Shown: positions 52,501-60,535, numbered from the stretch's first letter. The stretch is DNA of 64,000 nucleotides from an uncultured Draconibacterium sp. (GCF_913060805.1 NZ_CAJXTC010000002.1:1-64000), one strand, 5' to 3'. Made by a program: numbers and translations. The notes: generated by a model from the letters alone, not told the origin.

Positions 52501-53364
52501 CGTTGATGGTCCGAGACTAACAACTGCAATATCTTTTACGCGAATCGGCACATTGTCCTGAACCGCAACCACGGCTTTTTCAATGTCCTCAACATTTTTA
52601 ATGTAACCTAATCCGCGGACGAGGTATTCTGCCTGGTTAATTTCAATGGTTTTTGCACCCACATCGCGGTTCGATTTCTGAACTGCCTGCATAACTTTGT
52701 GCAGCGGAATGTTGTAAGCTTTTAACGCATCGGGATTTACATCGATCTGGTATTCCTGCACAAAACCACCAATGGAAGCAACTTCGGAAACTCCTTCAGC
52801 AGCATTCAACGAATACTTGACGAAAAAATCCTGCACGGTTCGGATTTCGTGTAAATCCCAGCCTCCGGTTGGATTACCATCTTTGTCGCGCCCTTCAATG
52901 GTGTACCAGTAAACCTGCCCGAGCGCTGTTGCATCGGGGCCAAGGGCGGGCTGAACACCATCAGGCAAAAGTCCTGAAGGCAATGAATTCAGCTTTTCCA
53001 ATATCCGCGAACGCGACCAATAGAATTCTACATCTTCATCAAAAATGATGTAAATACTTGAGAATCCGAAAATGGATGAACTACGAATGGATTTAACACC
53101 CGGAATACCCAACAAATAAGTTGTTAATGGATATGAAATCTGATCCTCAATGTCCTGAGGCGAACGTCCCATCCACTGGGTAAAGACAATTTGCTGGTTT
53201 TCTCCAATATCGGGAATGGCGTCAACCGGCACCGGATCTTTTGGCAGCACTCCTGTGTCCCAGCCAAACGGTGATGTGATTATTCCCCAACTTACAAGGA
53301 GGATCAAAACCAGTATTGTAACCAGCTTATTTTCAAGGAAAAATTTTATGATTTTATTTAGCAT
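49516..53364 (-). CDS. cusA: Heavy-metal RND permease, CusA-like (Cu/Ag)
   Basis: A 1282-residue HME permease. All three methionines that bind Cu(I)/Ag(I) in E. coli CusA have counterparts: LLMPTSMP, APISMYENV and RLVMLQTGMRAPMG. The TM4 line SGIAIAIGTMVDLGIILSEN keeps the proton-relay Asp. The protein is more than 200 residues longer than E. coli CusA because of extra hydrophobic segments before the second half (NIVRWLNIAIIPAGIIAIVA .. IIISVVAVVWLLAKYWLPLG) and an insert in the periplasmic domain. Operon order permease, TolC-like, adaptor, HMA protein. Confidence 0.93.
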   Translation of the reverse strand: MLNKIIKFFLENKLVTILVLILLVSWGIITSPFGWDTGVLPKDPVPVDAIPDIGENQQIVFTQWMGRSPQDIEDQISYPLTTYLLGIPGVKSIRSSSIFGFSSIYIIFDEDVEFYWSRSRILEKLNSLPSGLLPDGVQPALGPDATALGQVYWYTIEGRDKDGNPTGGWDLHEIRTVQDFFVKYSLNAAEGVSEVASIGGFVQEYQIDVNPDALKAYNIPLHKVMQAVQKSNRDVGAKTIEINQAEYLVRGLGYIKNVEDIEKAVVAVQDNVPIRVKDIAVVSLGPSTRRGALDKDGAEVVGGVVVARYGANPLEVINNVKAKIAEIAPGLPKKTLDNGVESQLTIVPFYDRSTLIHETLGTLEEALSLEILIAILVVIVMVLNLRASFLISSLLPIAVLMVFIAMRYFGVDANIVALSGIAIAIGTMVDLGIILSENIIKHIEEAPPGQKLITTVYDGAAEVSSAILTAVSTTIVSFIPVFTMQAAEGKLFGPLAFTKTFALVAALIVSLIFLPAFAHWVFGAKIKKKNIVRWLNIAIIPAGIIAIVAGYLWAGAILIAFGISGLLNQVYGEKAVITTEDSTFVASLKKFGLLVLKHASIIISVVAVVWLLAKYWLPLGASRTIVTNFIFVGLLVGIILGAFLLLEHFYKRILSWCLDHKVAFLLIPSFLILVGITSWMGFNNLFGFVPKGFDKEGWNVRTTKVWSTLAHSFPGIGKEFMPSLDEGSFLLMPTSMPHSGMAYNQKVVGQLDMLLTNIPEVDLSVGKMGRVESALDPAPISMYENVINYKPEYMLNEKGHRVRFKVDKEDRFVLTNGEKLNNEEALQRGITREDLIPDDKGNFYRNWRDKIKSPDDIWTEIVNATKIPGVTSAPKLQPIETRLVMLQTGMRAPMGIKVYGPDLNTIENFGIQLEDILKTVPSVKAQAVFADRIVGKPYLLFDIDRDKISRYGLNVEDVQQTIETAVGGMKITSTVEGRERFPVRVRYPRELRDDPESLGKILMKTPTGAQIPLSQLVHIRYQRGPQAIKSEETFLVGYVLFDKNEGFSEVTVVNDAQKVIQDKIDSGELTVPAGITYKFSGSYENQIRAEKRLSIIVPIVLVIVFLILYFQFKSVSTSLMVFSGIAMAFSGGFLMIWLYGQGWFMDFSVFGTNFRDLFQMHTINLSVAVWVGFIALFGIATDDGVLIATYLDQSFERNRPQNLKEVRAAVVEAGLRRIRPALMTVGTTMIALLPVLTSTGRGSDIMIPMAIPSFGGMAVALISIFVVPVLYSFREERKIKKQ

Positions 53365-53441
53365 ACCTTTTTGCTATGAAATTATACAATAGAAAATCGA
53401 GATCATGAGCAGTCATGATCGGATAATTTATCATAATAATT

Positions 53442-53813
53442 TCATAAAAGGTATAATTGCTCCTCAGCAAGGAATTCCCTCACCGTTGGTGGAGGAGGAT
53501 CATTTGTTAATTCGAATTCTTCAGTTAATTCGTTGGGGATAAGAATATCAGGGTCAAGCAGCGTTTGATGCATAACATCAATTTCAGCAAGTACCGGAAT
53601 TGCAGAAATTACAGGTGCCGAAAAATCTTCTTTAACCTGGTAGAAATGATTTTCGTTAGTACAGCATCCGCCATCGTCGCAGCATGAATCTGCCTGGGCG
53701 AAAATTGAAACATCAACCAATGAACTGTGGCAATAATGTTTGCTCACAGCGAATCCCATTGTTGTGGCCAACAAAAGGGTTGCTAAAATAATATGGCTGA
53801 GTTTTCTAATCAT
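53442..53813 (-). CDS. HYC_CC_PP family protein
   Basis: A 123-residue exported protein with all three name-giving motifs: KHYCHSSL near residue 26, the double CC pairs in SCCDDGGCCTN (about 43-53), and the DPPPPTVREF segment near the C-terminus. The signal segment is SHIILATLLLATTMGFAVS. These proteins accompany Bacteroidota CusA-type loci; the cysteine clusters suggest metal binding but no function is proven. It is 77 nt upstream of the CusA-like gene. Confidence 0.9.
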   Translation of the reverse strand: MIRKLSHIILATLLLATTMGFAVSKHYCHSSLVDVSIFAQADSCCDDGGCCTNENHFYQVKEDFSAPVISAIPVLAEIDVMHQTLLDPDILIPNELTEEFELTNDPPPPTVREFLAEEQLYLL

Positions 53814-53905
53814 TAATAATTACTACTTCACTAAATAAACGTTTTACAAAACTAAAGGTTTAAACGATTTGGACAACCGTTTAACAAAGCTTTAACATGC
53901 TTGGG

Positions 53906-55165
53906 TTATACAGCTTTGTAGCCAATCGATTCAACAGTTTCTTTTACTTTATCAAGGTCGATGTTGTCGCCCTCTAAAGTCACCGTTTTTTCAGCAAGAT
54001 TTACTACTGCGCTGTCTACAAACGCCAGTTTTTGCAGGTTGTTTTCAACGTTAGCCTTGCAATGGTTGCAAGTCATTCCTTCAACTTTAATCGTTTCTAC
54101 TTTCATTTTATTGTAATTTATTTGTGTTTCAGATTGTTCTTTTGGAGTCCGGTATCGCTGGATGTAACCGTTTATGATCAGTCCCAGAAGTAAAACTCCG
54201 GAAGCAATTTGCCACCAATTCAGGTGAGTTCCATGGTCGTGACCTAAATGTTGTTGTGTAATTTCGGTAAACCACTGTACGGGCAGTAGGTAATCAATAA
54301 TCAATCCCGATCCTAAGGCACCAATAATAATAGTTCCGAGATAGGTAAACAGGCTTTTTTTGCCCAAAACTTTACCGATCATAGTAATTGTAGCTGCATT
54401 GGTTGCAGGGCCGGCCATAAGCAGAACAAAAGCTGCTCCCGGACTTACACCCTTTAAAATAAGGATGGCTGCCAGCGGAATTGAGCCGGTTGCACAAATG
54501 TACAACGGAACCGAAACCACCAAAATTAGCAGCATTTGCAAAATTGGCGACAGGTTTAAAAGTTCAAAGAAATCGTTGGGTATCAAAGCTGAAATAATGG
54601 CGGCTAAAACCAGACCAATAATCAGCCATTTTGAGATATCCTGAATAAACTCTACAAAACCGTAACGAAAAACATCCTTGATTTTCTGTCCAAGTGATTT
54701 CGGTTTTGAGACAGTATCTGCGACGTGCTGCTGCACCGGTTCATTTTTTGTGATTACACTCGTAATTAAACCTCCTGAAATTCCGGTAATTAATGCGGCA
54801 ATCGGACGAATAATAGCAAATGGTAATCCCATAAGCGAAAACGTTGCCAAAATAGAATCTACACCGGTTTGTGGCGTAGAAATCAGGAATGAAACAGTTC
54901 CACCTTTTGACGCACCATTTTTATATAAAGCCGCTCCGGTAGGAATTACTCCGCAAGAACATAACGGCAGCGGTATTCCGAGTAATGATGAAAAAACAGA
55001 TGAGCGAAATGGTGAACCATTAAAATACTTGTCTATTTTCTCGCGAGGAATAAACGCATACAAAAGTCCGGCAAAGAAAAATCCCAGTAAAAGATAGGGT
55101 GCCATTTCACCCAAAATAGTAGCGAAATCGCCTAAAAACTTTACTATGTATTGTCCTGCTTGCAT
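53906..55165 (-). CDS. SO_0444-type Cu/Zn efflux permease with C-terminal HMA domain
   Basis: A 419-residue permease (ArsP/DUF318-like) with about 8-10 membrane segments. The membrane motif GIPLPLCSCGVIPTGAALYK and VSFLISTPQTGVDSILATFS match SO_0444-type Cu/Zn exporters; CSC is a likely metal site. The last 65 residues form an HMA domain with EGMTCNHCKANVENNLQKLA and GYKAV, joined by a linker after the final helix. The HMA tail would deliver metal to the channel from the cytoplasm. It follows the HMA-AraC gene on the same strand. Confidence 0.9.
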   Translation of the reverse strand: MQAGQYIVKFLGDFATILGEMAPYLLLGFFFAGLLYAFIPREKIDKYFNGSPFRSSVFSSLLGIPLPLCSCGVIPTGAALYKNGASKGGTVSFLISTPQTGVDSILATFSLMGLPFAIIRPIAALITGISGGLITSVITKNEPVQQHVADTVSKPKSLGQKIKDVFRYGFVEFIQDISKWLIIGLVLAAIISALIPNDFFELLNLSPILQMLLILVVSVPLYICATGSIPLAAILILKGVSPGAAFVLLMAGPATNAATITMIGKVLGKKSLFTYLGTIIIGALGSGLIIDYLLPVQWFTEITQQHLGHDHGTHLNWWQIASGVLLLGLIINGYIQRYRTPKEQSETQINYNKMKVETIKVEGMTCNHCKANVENNLQKLAFVDSAVVNLAEKTVTLEGDNIDLDKVKETVESIGYKAV

Positions 55166-55275
55166 TCTATTGAATTTTACAATACAAAGTAAAGCAGGAT
55201 AATGGAGATTTTGTTTACACGATTTTGGAAATGATTTATAATATTTTGGGGTTTTATCCGATTAGCAATGAATAT

Positions 55276-55364
55276 CAATTCGTTTAACCCAATCCGCCAG
55301 TTGGCGGAAGCGAATTGATTGTCTCTGCTCCCTTAAGGAATGGGGTACTCAGAGAGAATCAATT
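55276..55364 (-). promoter_or_regulatory. Two mutually exclusive hairpins in the leader of the exporter gene
   Basis: Hairpin 1 pairs CAATTCG (55276-55282) with CGAATTG (55311-55317) around an inner CCGCCA/TGGCGG. Hairpin 2 pairs AATTGATTGTCTCTG (55313-55327) with CAGAGAGAATCAATT (55350-55364) with one mismatch. Both need AATTG at 55313-55317, so only one can form fully. It lies between the regulator gene and the exporter start. It may be a REP-like repeat or a leader switch. Confidence 0.4.
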
Positions 55365-55407
55365 GTCGAGTGAATAAATTATGAAGGCTTTATTTGAAAT
55401 GAGCAAG

Positions 55408-55977
55408 TTATACCTCGTCAAGCGGTTTTCGTTTGTTTTCCTTCAGTTTTTTAAAGTGTGAAGGCGTTAATCCGGTAACCTTTTTAAACTGGTTCGACAA
55501 GTGCTGAACACTGCTATAGCCCAGTTGATACGATATTTCATTTAAAGTAAGCTCGCCGTAAACCAGCAACTCCTTAACTTTCTCAATCTTTTGATTGATG
55601 ATGTATTTCTCAATCGTTATTCCTTCTACCGATGAAAACAACTTACTCAAGTACGAATAATCGTGACCAACTTCTCCGGCAATCAACTCCGAGAAGTTAA
55701 CCGGCTCTTTTTCGTCGTTTGAGTAATGTGTTTTTTCGATGATAATGGTTTTTATCCGGTCGATCAACTGGCTTTTTTTATCATCCATCAACTCAAAACC
55801 ATTGTCGTTCAGAACTGAGCGCACTTCTTCGGTTTGGTCTTTATCCAGACTTTCAGCAATACCAACTTTGCCCAGTTCGATCGTTTCAATCTGAATGTCG
55901 AGCTTTTCAAGTTCTTCTTTCACCACTTTTATACAGCGGTTACAAACCATATTTTTTATGTGCAGAACCTGTTTCAT
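55408..55977 (-). CDS. AraC-type regulator fused to an N-terminal HMA-like domain
   Basis: A 189-residue protein. Residues 1-70 are an HMA-like ferredoxin fold with a CxxC motif (NMVCNRCIKVVKEELEKLDI). Residues about 85-185 hold an AraC HTH pair with ELTLNEISYQLGYSSVQHLS and NQFKKVTGLTPSHFKKLKEN. The plan suggests direct metal sensing by the Cys pair and control of neighbouring efflux genes. It is the most upstream gene of the minus-strand metal block (exporter, HYC_CC_PP, CusA-like operon follow). The regulatory role is inferred. Confidence 0.88.
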   Translation of the reverse strand: MKQVLHIKNMVCNRCIKVVKEELEKLDIQIETIELGKVGIAESLDKDQTEEVRSVLNDNGFELMDDKKSQLIDRIKTIIIEKTHYSNDEKEPVNFSELIAGEVGHDYSYLSKLFSSVEGITIEKYIINQKIEKVKELLVYGELTLNEISYQLGYSSVQHLSNQFKKVTGLTPSHFKKLKENKRKPLDEV

Positions 55978-56026
55978 TAAGTTGCATTTAAATGCTCAAA
56001 CAATGAGAAAGGGGAGTTTCCCTTAA

Positions 56027-56512
56027 CTACTTAAACGATTGTTGCAGCGCTACCATTTTAATGGCAGTAACAGCAGCTTCGTCGCCTTTGTTGCCCAGTT
56101 TACCTCCGGCACGGTCGAGCGCCTGTTGTTCGTTGTTGGTAGTTAAAACACCAAAAACAAACGGTTTGTTGTATTTCAGGTTCAAATCTTTTGTGCCCTG
56201 AGTTACACCTTCGCAAATGTAGTCGAAGTGGCGGGTGTCACCCTGAATAACGCAACCCAACAGAATAACAGCATCAACGTTATCCAATTCTGCAAAATAC
56301 TGTCCGCCCAAAGGAAGCTCAAAAGTTCCGGGAACATATTTTACCGAAATGTTTTCGTCAGTGGCTCCGTGTTTTTTTAAGGTGTCAACAGCGCCGTTTC
56401 CTAATGCCGATGTAATTTCCCAGTTCCATTCGGCCACTACCACGCCAAAACGCATGTTTTCTGCTGATGGTACCGAATTAATATCGTATGCTGATAAATC
56501 TTTTGTTGCCAT
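56027..56512 (-). CDS. ribH: 6,7-dimethyl-8-ribityllumazine synthase
   Basis: A 161-residue protein matching RibH throughout: [80 protein letters not shown]. It condenses 5-amino-6-ribitylaminouracil with dihydroxybutanone phosphate in riboflavin synthesis and forms icosahedral shells in many bacteria. The HFDYI segment carries the catalytic His. It is separated from the upstream TPR gene by a terminator, so it is expressed independently. Confidence 0.97.
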   Translation of the reverse strand: MATKDLSAYDINSVPSAENMRFGVVVAEWNWEITSALGNGAVDTLKKHGATDENISVKYVPGTFELPLGGQYFAELDNVDAVILLGCVIQGDTRHFDYICEGVTQGTKDLNLKYNKPFVFGVLTTNNEQQALDRAGGKLGNKGDEAAVTAIKMVALQQSFK

Positions 56513-56566
56513 AATTCTGTCTTTTTGTATTGCTGATAAAGCAAAAGTAATGTTTATACAAACAAA

Positions 56567-56588
56567 AAACCCCTCCGAAGAGGGGTTT
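56567..56588 (-). terminator. Terminator between the TPR gene and ribH
   Basis: 9-bp stem AAACCCCTC / GAGGGGTTT with a CGAA loop, ending in TTTTTTG on the minus strand. It lies 20 nt after the TPR gene stop. Confidence 0.85.
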
Positions 56589-56608
56589 AACTATCGTTTG
56601 AATTCTTT

Positions 56609-57295
56609 TTAATTCAATTTTGTTTTGATGCGGGCAATGTAACGGTCGGCATTTGTGCCTTCCGAAGATTGCGGATATTCCGCTTTAATATCTTCGTACA
56701 ACGCCAGTGCATCTTCCAACTCATCCATCGATTCCAGCAGGTTAGCTGCTTTCATCATATAAACCGGAGTTGTTAATTCGTTATCGGTAACTGAATAAGC
56801 TTTTTTGTATTGTTTCAGCGCGCTGTCGGTCTCACCCAATTCAAGGTAAGCATCGCCTTTTGCACCTTCGGCAACCGGAGCCAGCAATAAATCGTCGGTT
56901 TTAAAATCATTTAAATAATCCAGTGCTTCTTCGTACTGTCCCATATACAAATATGAAATACCAGTGTAGTATTTTGCACGGTTAGCCGATTTTGTCATTC
57001 CGTAATCGTCGATAATATCAAGGAAACCTAAGTAGTTCCCATCGCCGTTGATAGCGAGATTAAACGAATCTTTTTCGAAATAATTCTCGGCCATAAACAT
57101 TTGCGATACAGCTTCGTCTTCTTTTGGTTGTACATAAAACTTGTTAAAACCAAGGTAAGCGGCAACAACTATAATAATTCCACCAACTACATAGCTGATG
57201 ATTTTCGAATTATCTTCAACAAATTGTTCCGTTTTTGTTAACGCACTTTCAAGTTCCTGTAAATTATCGGCTTGCTCTACATTCTTCTTTGCCAT
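56609..57295 (-). CDS. TPR membrane protein (YfgM-like)
   Basis: A 228-residue protein: N-terminal cytoplasmic segment, one membrane helix (IISYVVGGIIIVVAAYLGFN), then about four TPR-type repeats (ANRAKYYTGISYLYMGQYEE, VAEGAKGDAYLELGETDSAL). It resembles the YfgM/TPR anchors that help outer-membrane protein folding in other phyla; that function is not shown here. I choose the ATG at 57295 because the upstream alternative is a TTG. It is divergent from recF. Confidence 0.85.
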   Translation of the reverse strand: MAKKNVEQADNLQELESALTKTEQFVEDNSKIISYVVGGIIIVVAAYLGFNKFYVQPKEDEAVSQMFMAENYFEKDSFNLAINGDGNYLGFLDIIDDYGMTKSANRAKYYTGISYLYMGQYEEALDYLNDFKTDDLLLAPVAEGAKGDAYLELGETDSALKQYKKAYSVTDNELTTPVYMMKAANLLESMDELEDALALYEDIKAEYPQSSEGTNADRYIARIKTKLN

Positions 57296-57442
57296 TTCTC
57301 TCTTTTTCAAAATTGTGCCGCAAAAATAGCTTTTTTTTCAAAACAGATAAACCAATGCTTATTTTATTTTCCAGAATAATCAACATAGTTGTGTTATTAA
57401 GTCCTTTTTGTCAACATTTCAGAAATGTGCAGCGTTTTTATT

Positions 57443-57450
57443 TAGTTTTG
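57443..57450 (+). promoter_or_regulatory. Candidate -7 element of recF
   Basis: TAGTTTTG matches TAnnTTTG exactly and lies 26 nt upstream of the recF ATG at 57477. No good -33 box at the expected distance. Confidence 0.4.
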
Positions 57451-57476
57451 TACGAACGAATACAAAGAAACAGCTA

Positions 57477-58583
57477 ATGCATATTGAAGAGATTTCAATT
57501 GTAAATTTTAAAAATATACTGGAGGTTAAGGCTGAATTTTCGCCCAAACTGAATTGTTTTATCGGTAAGAACGGTGCCGGGAAAACCAACATGCTCGACG
57601 CTATTTATTACCTGTCGTTTTGCAAAAGTTTTTTTAATGCCACCGATCAGCTGAATATCAATCACGAGGAGAGTTTTTTTATGCTGAACGGGAATTACAG
57701 CCGGATGGAATCGAAAGAGACGATTAATTGTGGGCTGCAAAAAGGGCAGAAAAAGCAGTTTAAACGAAATACAAAGGTTTATAAAAAGTTGCAGGAACAT
57801 ATTGGTTTGTTGCCTTTGGTGATGATCACGCCGTCGGATGTAAACCTAATTTTAGGGGGCAGCGACGAGCGCCGAAAATTTATGGACGGTGTAATTTCGC
57901 AATACAACCAAACTTACCTCGACGATCTTTTGAAATACAACCGGGCGCTGATGCAGCGGAATAACCTGCTGAAACAATTTGCCAGCGATCGTTATTTCGA
58001 TGAAGAACTGTTGGGAATCTGGGACGATCAGTTGGTGGAATACGGAACACGCATTCACGAGGAACGGACACGATTTGTAGAAAAGCTGATTCCGGTTTTT
58101 CAACGCTACTATAATTATATATCGGGCGGAAACGAAGTAGTGGAGTTGGTGCATCAGTCGGATTTGTATGATTCGAATCTGGAAACGCTGCTAAAAGCTT
58201 CGTTGCAAAAAGATCGGGTAGTGCAATACACAACAGTGGGGATTCATAAAGATGATCTGCAGTTAAAAATTGGCGATTACCTGATAAAAAAACTGGGCTC
58301 GCAGGGACAGAAAAAAACCTATCTGGTAGCATTGAAACTGGCACAATTCGAGTTTATAAAAGAGATTTCGGGCATAAATCCGATCCTTTTACTGGACGAT
58401 ATTTTTGACAAACTGGATCAGCACCGGGTGGAGCAAATAGTTACAGCTGTGGCGGGCGAACAGTTTGGACAGATATTTCTGACAGATACCAATCGCGAGC
58501 ATCTCGACACTATAATTAAAAAAATGGATGCCGATTATCGTATTTTTAAAGTAGAAAACGGAAAAGTAGAACTGGCACAATGA
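57477..58583 (+). CDS. recF: DNA replication and repair protein RecF
   Basis: A 368-residue SMC-like ATPase: Walker A GKNGAGKTNMLDAIY at about 32-46, signature region SQGQKKTYLVALKLAQFEF and Walker B ILLLDDIFDKLDQHR. RecF with RecO and RecR loads RecA at single-strand gaps. The ATG at 57477 (MHIEEISIVNF) fits the family N-terminus; a frame from 57408 adds 23 residues not seen in RecF. The stop overlaps the DUF721 start by 4 nt, so they are translationally coupled. Confidence 0.96.
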   Translation: MHIEEISIVNFKNILEVKAEFSPKLNCFIGKNGAGKTNMLDAIYYLSFCKSFFNATDQLNINHEESFFMLNGNYSRMESKETINCGLQKGQKKQFKRNTKVYKKLQEHIGLLPLVMITPSDVNLILGGSDERRKFMDGVISQYNQTYLDDLLKYNRALMQRNNLLKQFASDRYFDEELLGIWDDQLVEYGTRIHEERTRFVEKLIPVFQRYYNYISGGNEVVELVHQSDLYDSNLETLLKASLQKDRVVQYTTVGIHKDDLQLKIGDYLIKKLGSQGQKKTYLVALKLAQFEFIKEISGINPILLLDDIFDKLDQHRVEQIVTAVAGEQFGQIFLTDTNREHLDTIIKKMDADYRIFKVENGKVELAQ

Positions 58584-58870
58584 GACGAAGTAATACACAA
58601 TCGTTAAGCGAGGTTTTAAAACAGTATATCGAAGAAAACCGCATGGAGCGGAAGCTGAAAGAAGTGGATATTGTTCAGGGCTGGGAAAATCTGCTCGGAA
58701 AAACCATTGCGCGTTACACCCGAAATATTTACATCCGCAACCGGATTTTATATGTTGAAATAACTTCTGCAGTGGTTAAAAACGAACTGTTTTTAATGCG
58801 CGAAGAAATTTGCCGACGAATAAATGAGAATGCCGGAGAAGAGATGATTACACGAATTGTATTTAAATAG
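58580..58870 (+). CDS. DUF721 (DciA-like) protein
   Basis: A 96-residue protein with the DUF721 core: NTQSLSEVLKQYIEENRMER, VDIVQGWENLLGKTIARYTR and ILYVEITSAVVKNELFLMRE. DUF721 includes DciA, which helps load the replicative helicase in bacteria lacking DnaC. The ATGA overlap with recF fits a replication/repair role. Orthology to DciA is plausible but not proven. Confidence 0.9.
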   Translation: MRRSNTQSLSEVLKQYIEENRMERKLKEVDIVQGWENLLGKTIARYTRNIYIRNRILYVEITSAVVKNELFLMREEICRRINENAGEEMITRIVFK

Positions 58871-59035
58871 TGCCAATAAGAAAACATCGATAACTGCGTT
58901 ACACGTTTTCTGAAAACAGTCATTTACGAAATTAAACTCCTTGATTTTCAAAAAACGCAAGCCTTGTTCTCAAAGTTTTCTTATTTGACACAAAAAAATG
59001 ATAGTTTTAATTAAAACGGAATAACTAAACAAACT

Positions 59036-59932
59036 ATGGATATTGACGAATTAAACGAAAAATTTGGAGTTGAAGGTGAAGTTGGTTTTATGGAACTCGA
59101 CGGCGATCTGCCTTTTATAACCATAACAAATAAATATGCTGAGGCTGATATTTGCTTGTACGGCGCGCAAATTACCAGTTTCAGGCCCATGCGAACCACC
59201 GATGTTTTGTGGATGAGCCCGTACAGCGTTTTCGAAAAAGGCAAAGCAATTCGTGGTGGTATTCCGGTTTGTTTTCCGTGGTTTGGCCCGCATGCAAGCG
59301 ATTCGGCTTTGCCACAACACGGTTTTGCACGAACATCGATGTGGGAAGTTACCGAAGTAGATACAATGGAAAAAGGGGAGACTTACGTCTCCATGCAGCT
59401 AAAATCGTCGGAAGAAACAAAAGCTTACTGGCCCCATGAGTTTATTGCTGAAATGATCTTTGAAATCGGTGATTCATTATCGGTTACTTTAAAAGTTAGC
59501 AATCCTTCTGAGGCAACAATTTCGTACACATCGGCACTGCACACTTACTTCAATTTGTCGGCTATCGAGAACATAAAAATTGCAGGACTGGAAAATACGC
59601 ACTACGAAAATCAGTTGGACGGCAATCGTTACGTTCAGGAAGAAGAATTGCTGGAAGTGAAGGAAGCTACAACAAGGCATTATTTCGATACGAAAGCCGA
59701 TTGTATCATTCACGATCCGTATTTTAAACGAAGCATCCGAATTGTTAAAGAGGGAAGTAAATGTTCAACGGTATGGAATCCCGGAGCGGAAGCCTGTGCT
59801 CAAATGGATGACATGCCAAACGATGGATACGAAACTTTTGTGTGTCTGGAAACGGTGAACAAGATCAACGATCAGATCGATCTGGCTCCGGGGGAATCGC
59901 ACGAAACAACAGCTGTAATAAGTGTTGAATAA
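59036..59932 (+). CDS. D-hexose-6-phosphate mutarotase
   Basis: A 298-residue aldose-epimerase-fold protein. The segment YGAQITSFRPMRTTDVLWMS, RGGIPVCFPWFGPHASDSAL and QHGFARTSMWEVTEVD are typical of YeaD-type hexose-6-phosphate mutarotases, which interconvert alpha and beta anomers. His-containing LHTYFNLSAI supplies the second catalytic site, and CLETVNKINDQIDLAPGESH closes the family. It is monocistronic and convergent with ndk; a strongly palindromic element lies between. Confidence 0.92.
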   Translation: MDIDELNEKFGVEGEVGFMELDGDLPFITITNKYAEADICLYGAQITSFRPMRTTDVLWMSPYSVFEKGKAIRGGIPVCFPWFGPHASDSALPQHGFARTSMWEVTEVDTMEKGETYVSMQLKSSEETKAYWPHEFIAEMIFEIGDSLSVTLKVSNPSEATISYTSALHTYFNLSAIENIKIAGLENTHYENQLDGNRYVQEEELLEVKEATTRHYFDTKADCIIHDPYFKRSIRIVKEGSKCSTVWNPGAEACAQMDDMPNDGYETFVCLETVNKINDQIDLAPGESHETTAVISVE

Positions 59933-59937
59933 ACAAC

Positions 59938-60094
59938 GAGAATCAAGGGTTGAAAATACGTATTGGGAGTTTGGATTTTCTTCCTTTTCTACCTCGATCC
60001 TAAAGGATGAAAGAGAGAAAATCCTTGGTCATCCTTTAGGATAAGAGGTAAAACCAAGGATTTTGCTGAGATCTAACTTCAACCCTTGATTCTC
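59938..60094. repeat. Nested palindromic element with pseudoknot-capable layout
   Basis: Perfect 17-bp ends GAGAATCAAGGGTTGAA (59938-59954) / TTCAACCCTTGATTCTC (60078-60094). A second stem pairs TACCTCGATCCTAAAGGATG (59990-60009) with 60030-60050. The loop of that stem contains AAAATCCTTGG (60018-60028), which is complementary to CCAAGGATTTT (60054-60064) just beyond it, an H-type pseudoknot geometry. Alternative pairing with GGATTTTC at about 59973-59980 is possible. It lies between convergent genes and can terminate both. Confidence 0.75.
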
Positions 60095-60103
60095 ATAAAT
60101 ATT

Positions 60104-60535
60104 CTATTCGTAGTCGTAAAAACGTTCGAAAGTAGAAAAGAAAAAGTCGGCTTCGCGTGTAGCATTTTCATCGCTGTCGGCGCCATGAACGGCATTTTCG
60201 GTAACACTGCATGCAAACATTTTTCGCACGGTGCCTTCTTCTGCATTCTCCGGATTAGTGGCTCCAATCAGTTTCCGAAAATCTTCAATGGCATTTTCTT
60301 TTTCCAAAATGGCTGCAATAATTGGTCCCGAGCTCATAAACTGCACCAGCTTGTCGTAGAACGGTTTTCCTTTGTGAACTTCGTAAAAAGCACCGGCTTG
60401 AGTTGTAGACATGCGCGTAAGTTTCATCGCACGAATTTTAAAACCGGCATCGTTTATCATTTTTAAAATTGCGCCCTCGTAATTCTTTCTCATTGCAGTG
60501 GGCTTAATCATTGTAAAAGTCCTGTTTCCAGCCAT
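60104..60535 (-). CDS. ndk: Nucleoside-diphosphate kinase
   Basis: A 143-residue protein of normal Ndk size. [20 protein letters not shown] opens the fold, [20 protein letters not shown] is the Kpn-loop region, and [20 protein letters not shown] contains the phospho-accepting His in NAVHGADS. It balances nucleoside triphosphates from ATP. It begins 123 nt from the divergent DHH gene. Confidence 0.97.
   Translation of the reverse strand: MAGNRTFTMIKPTAMRKNYEGAILKMINDAGFKIRAMKLTRMSTTQAGAFYEVHKGKPFYDKLVQFMSSGPIIAAILEKENAIEDFRKLIGATNPENAEEGTVRKMFACSVTENAVHGADSDENATREADFFFSTFERFYDYE

Noticed and set aside
57408-57476. Upstream extension of recF to an ATG at 57408
   Set aside because: Adds 23 residues absent from RecF proteins and would cover the TAnnTTTG promoter box.
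5739-60094. The shared length of about 157 bp of the elements at 896, 5739 and 59938 as evidence for one family
   Set aside because: Their sequences are unrelated and the outer limit of the first is uncertain by a base or two; the equal size may be chance.
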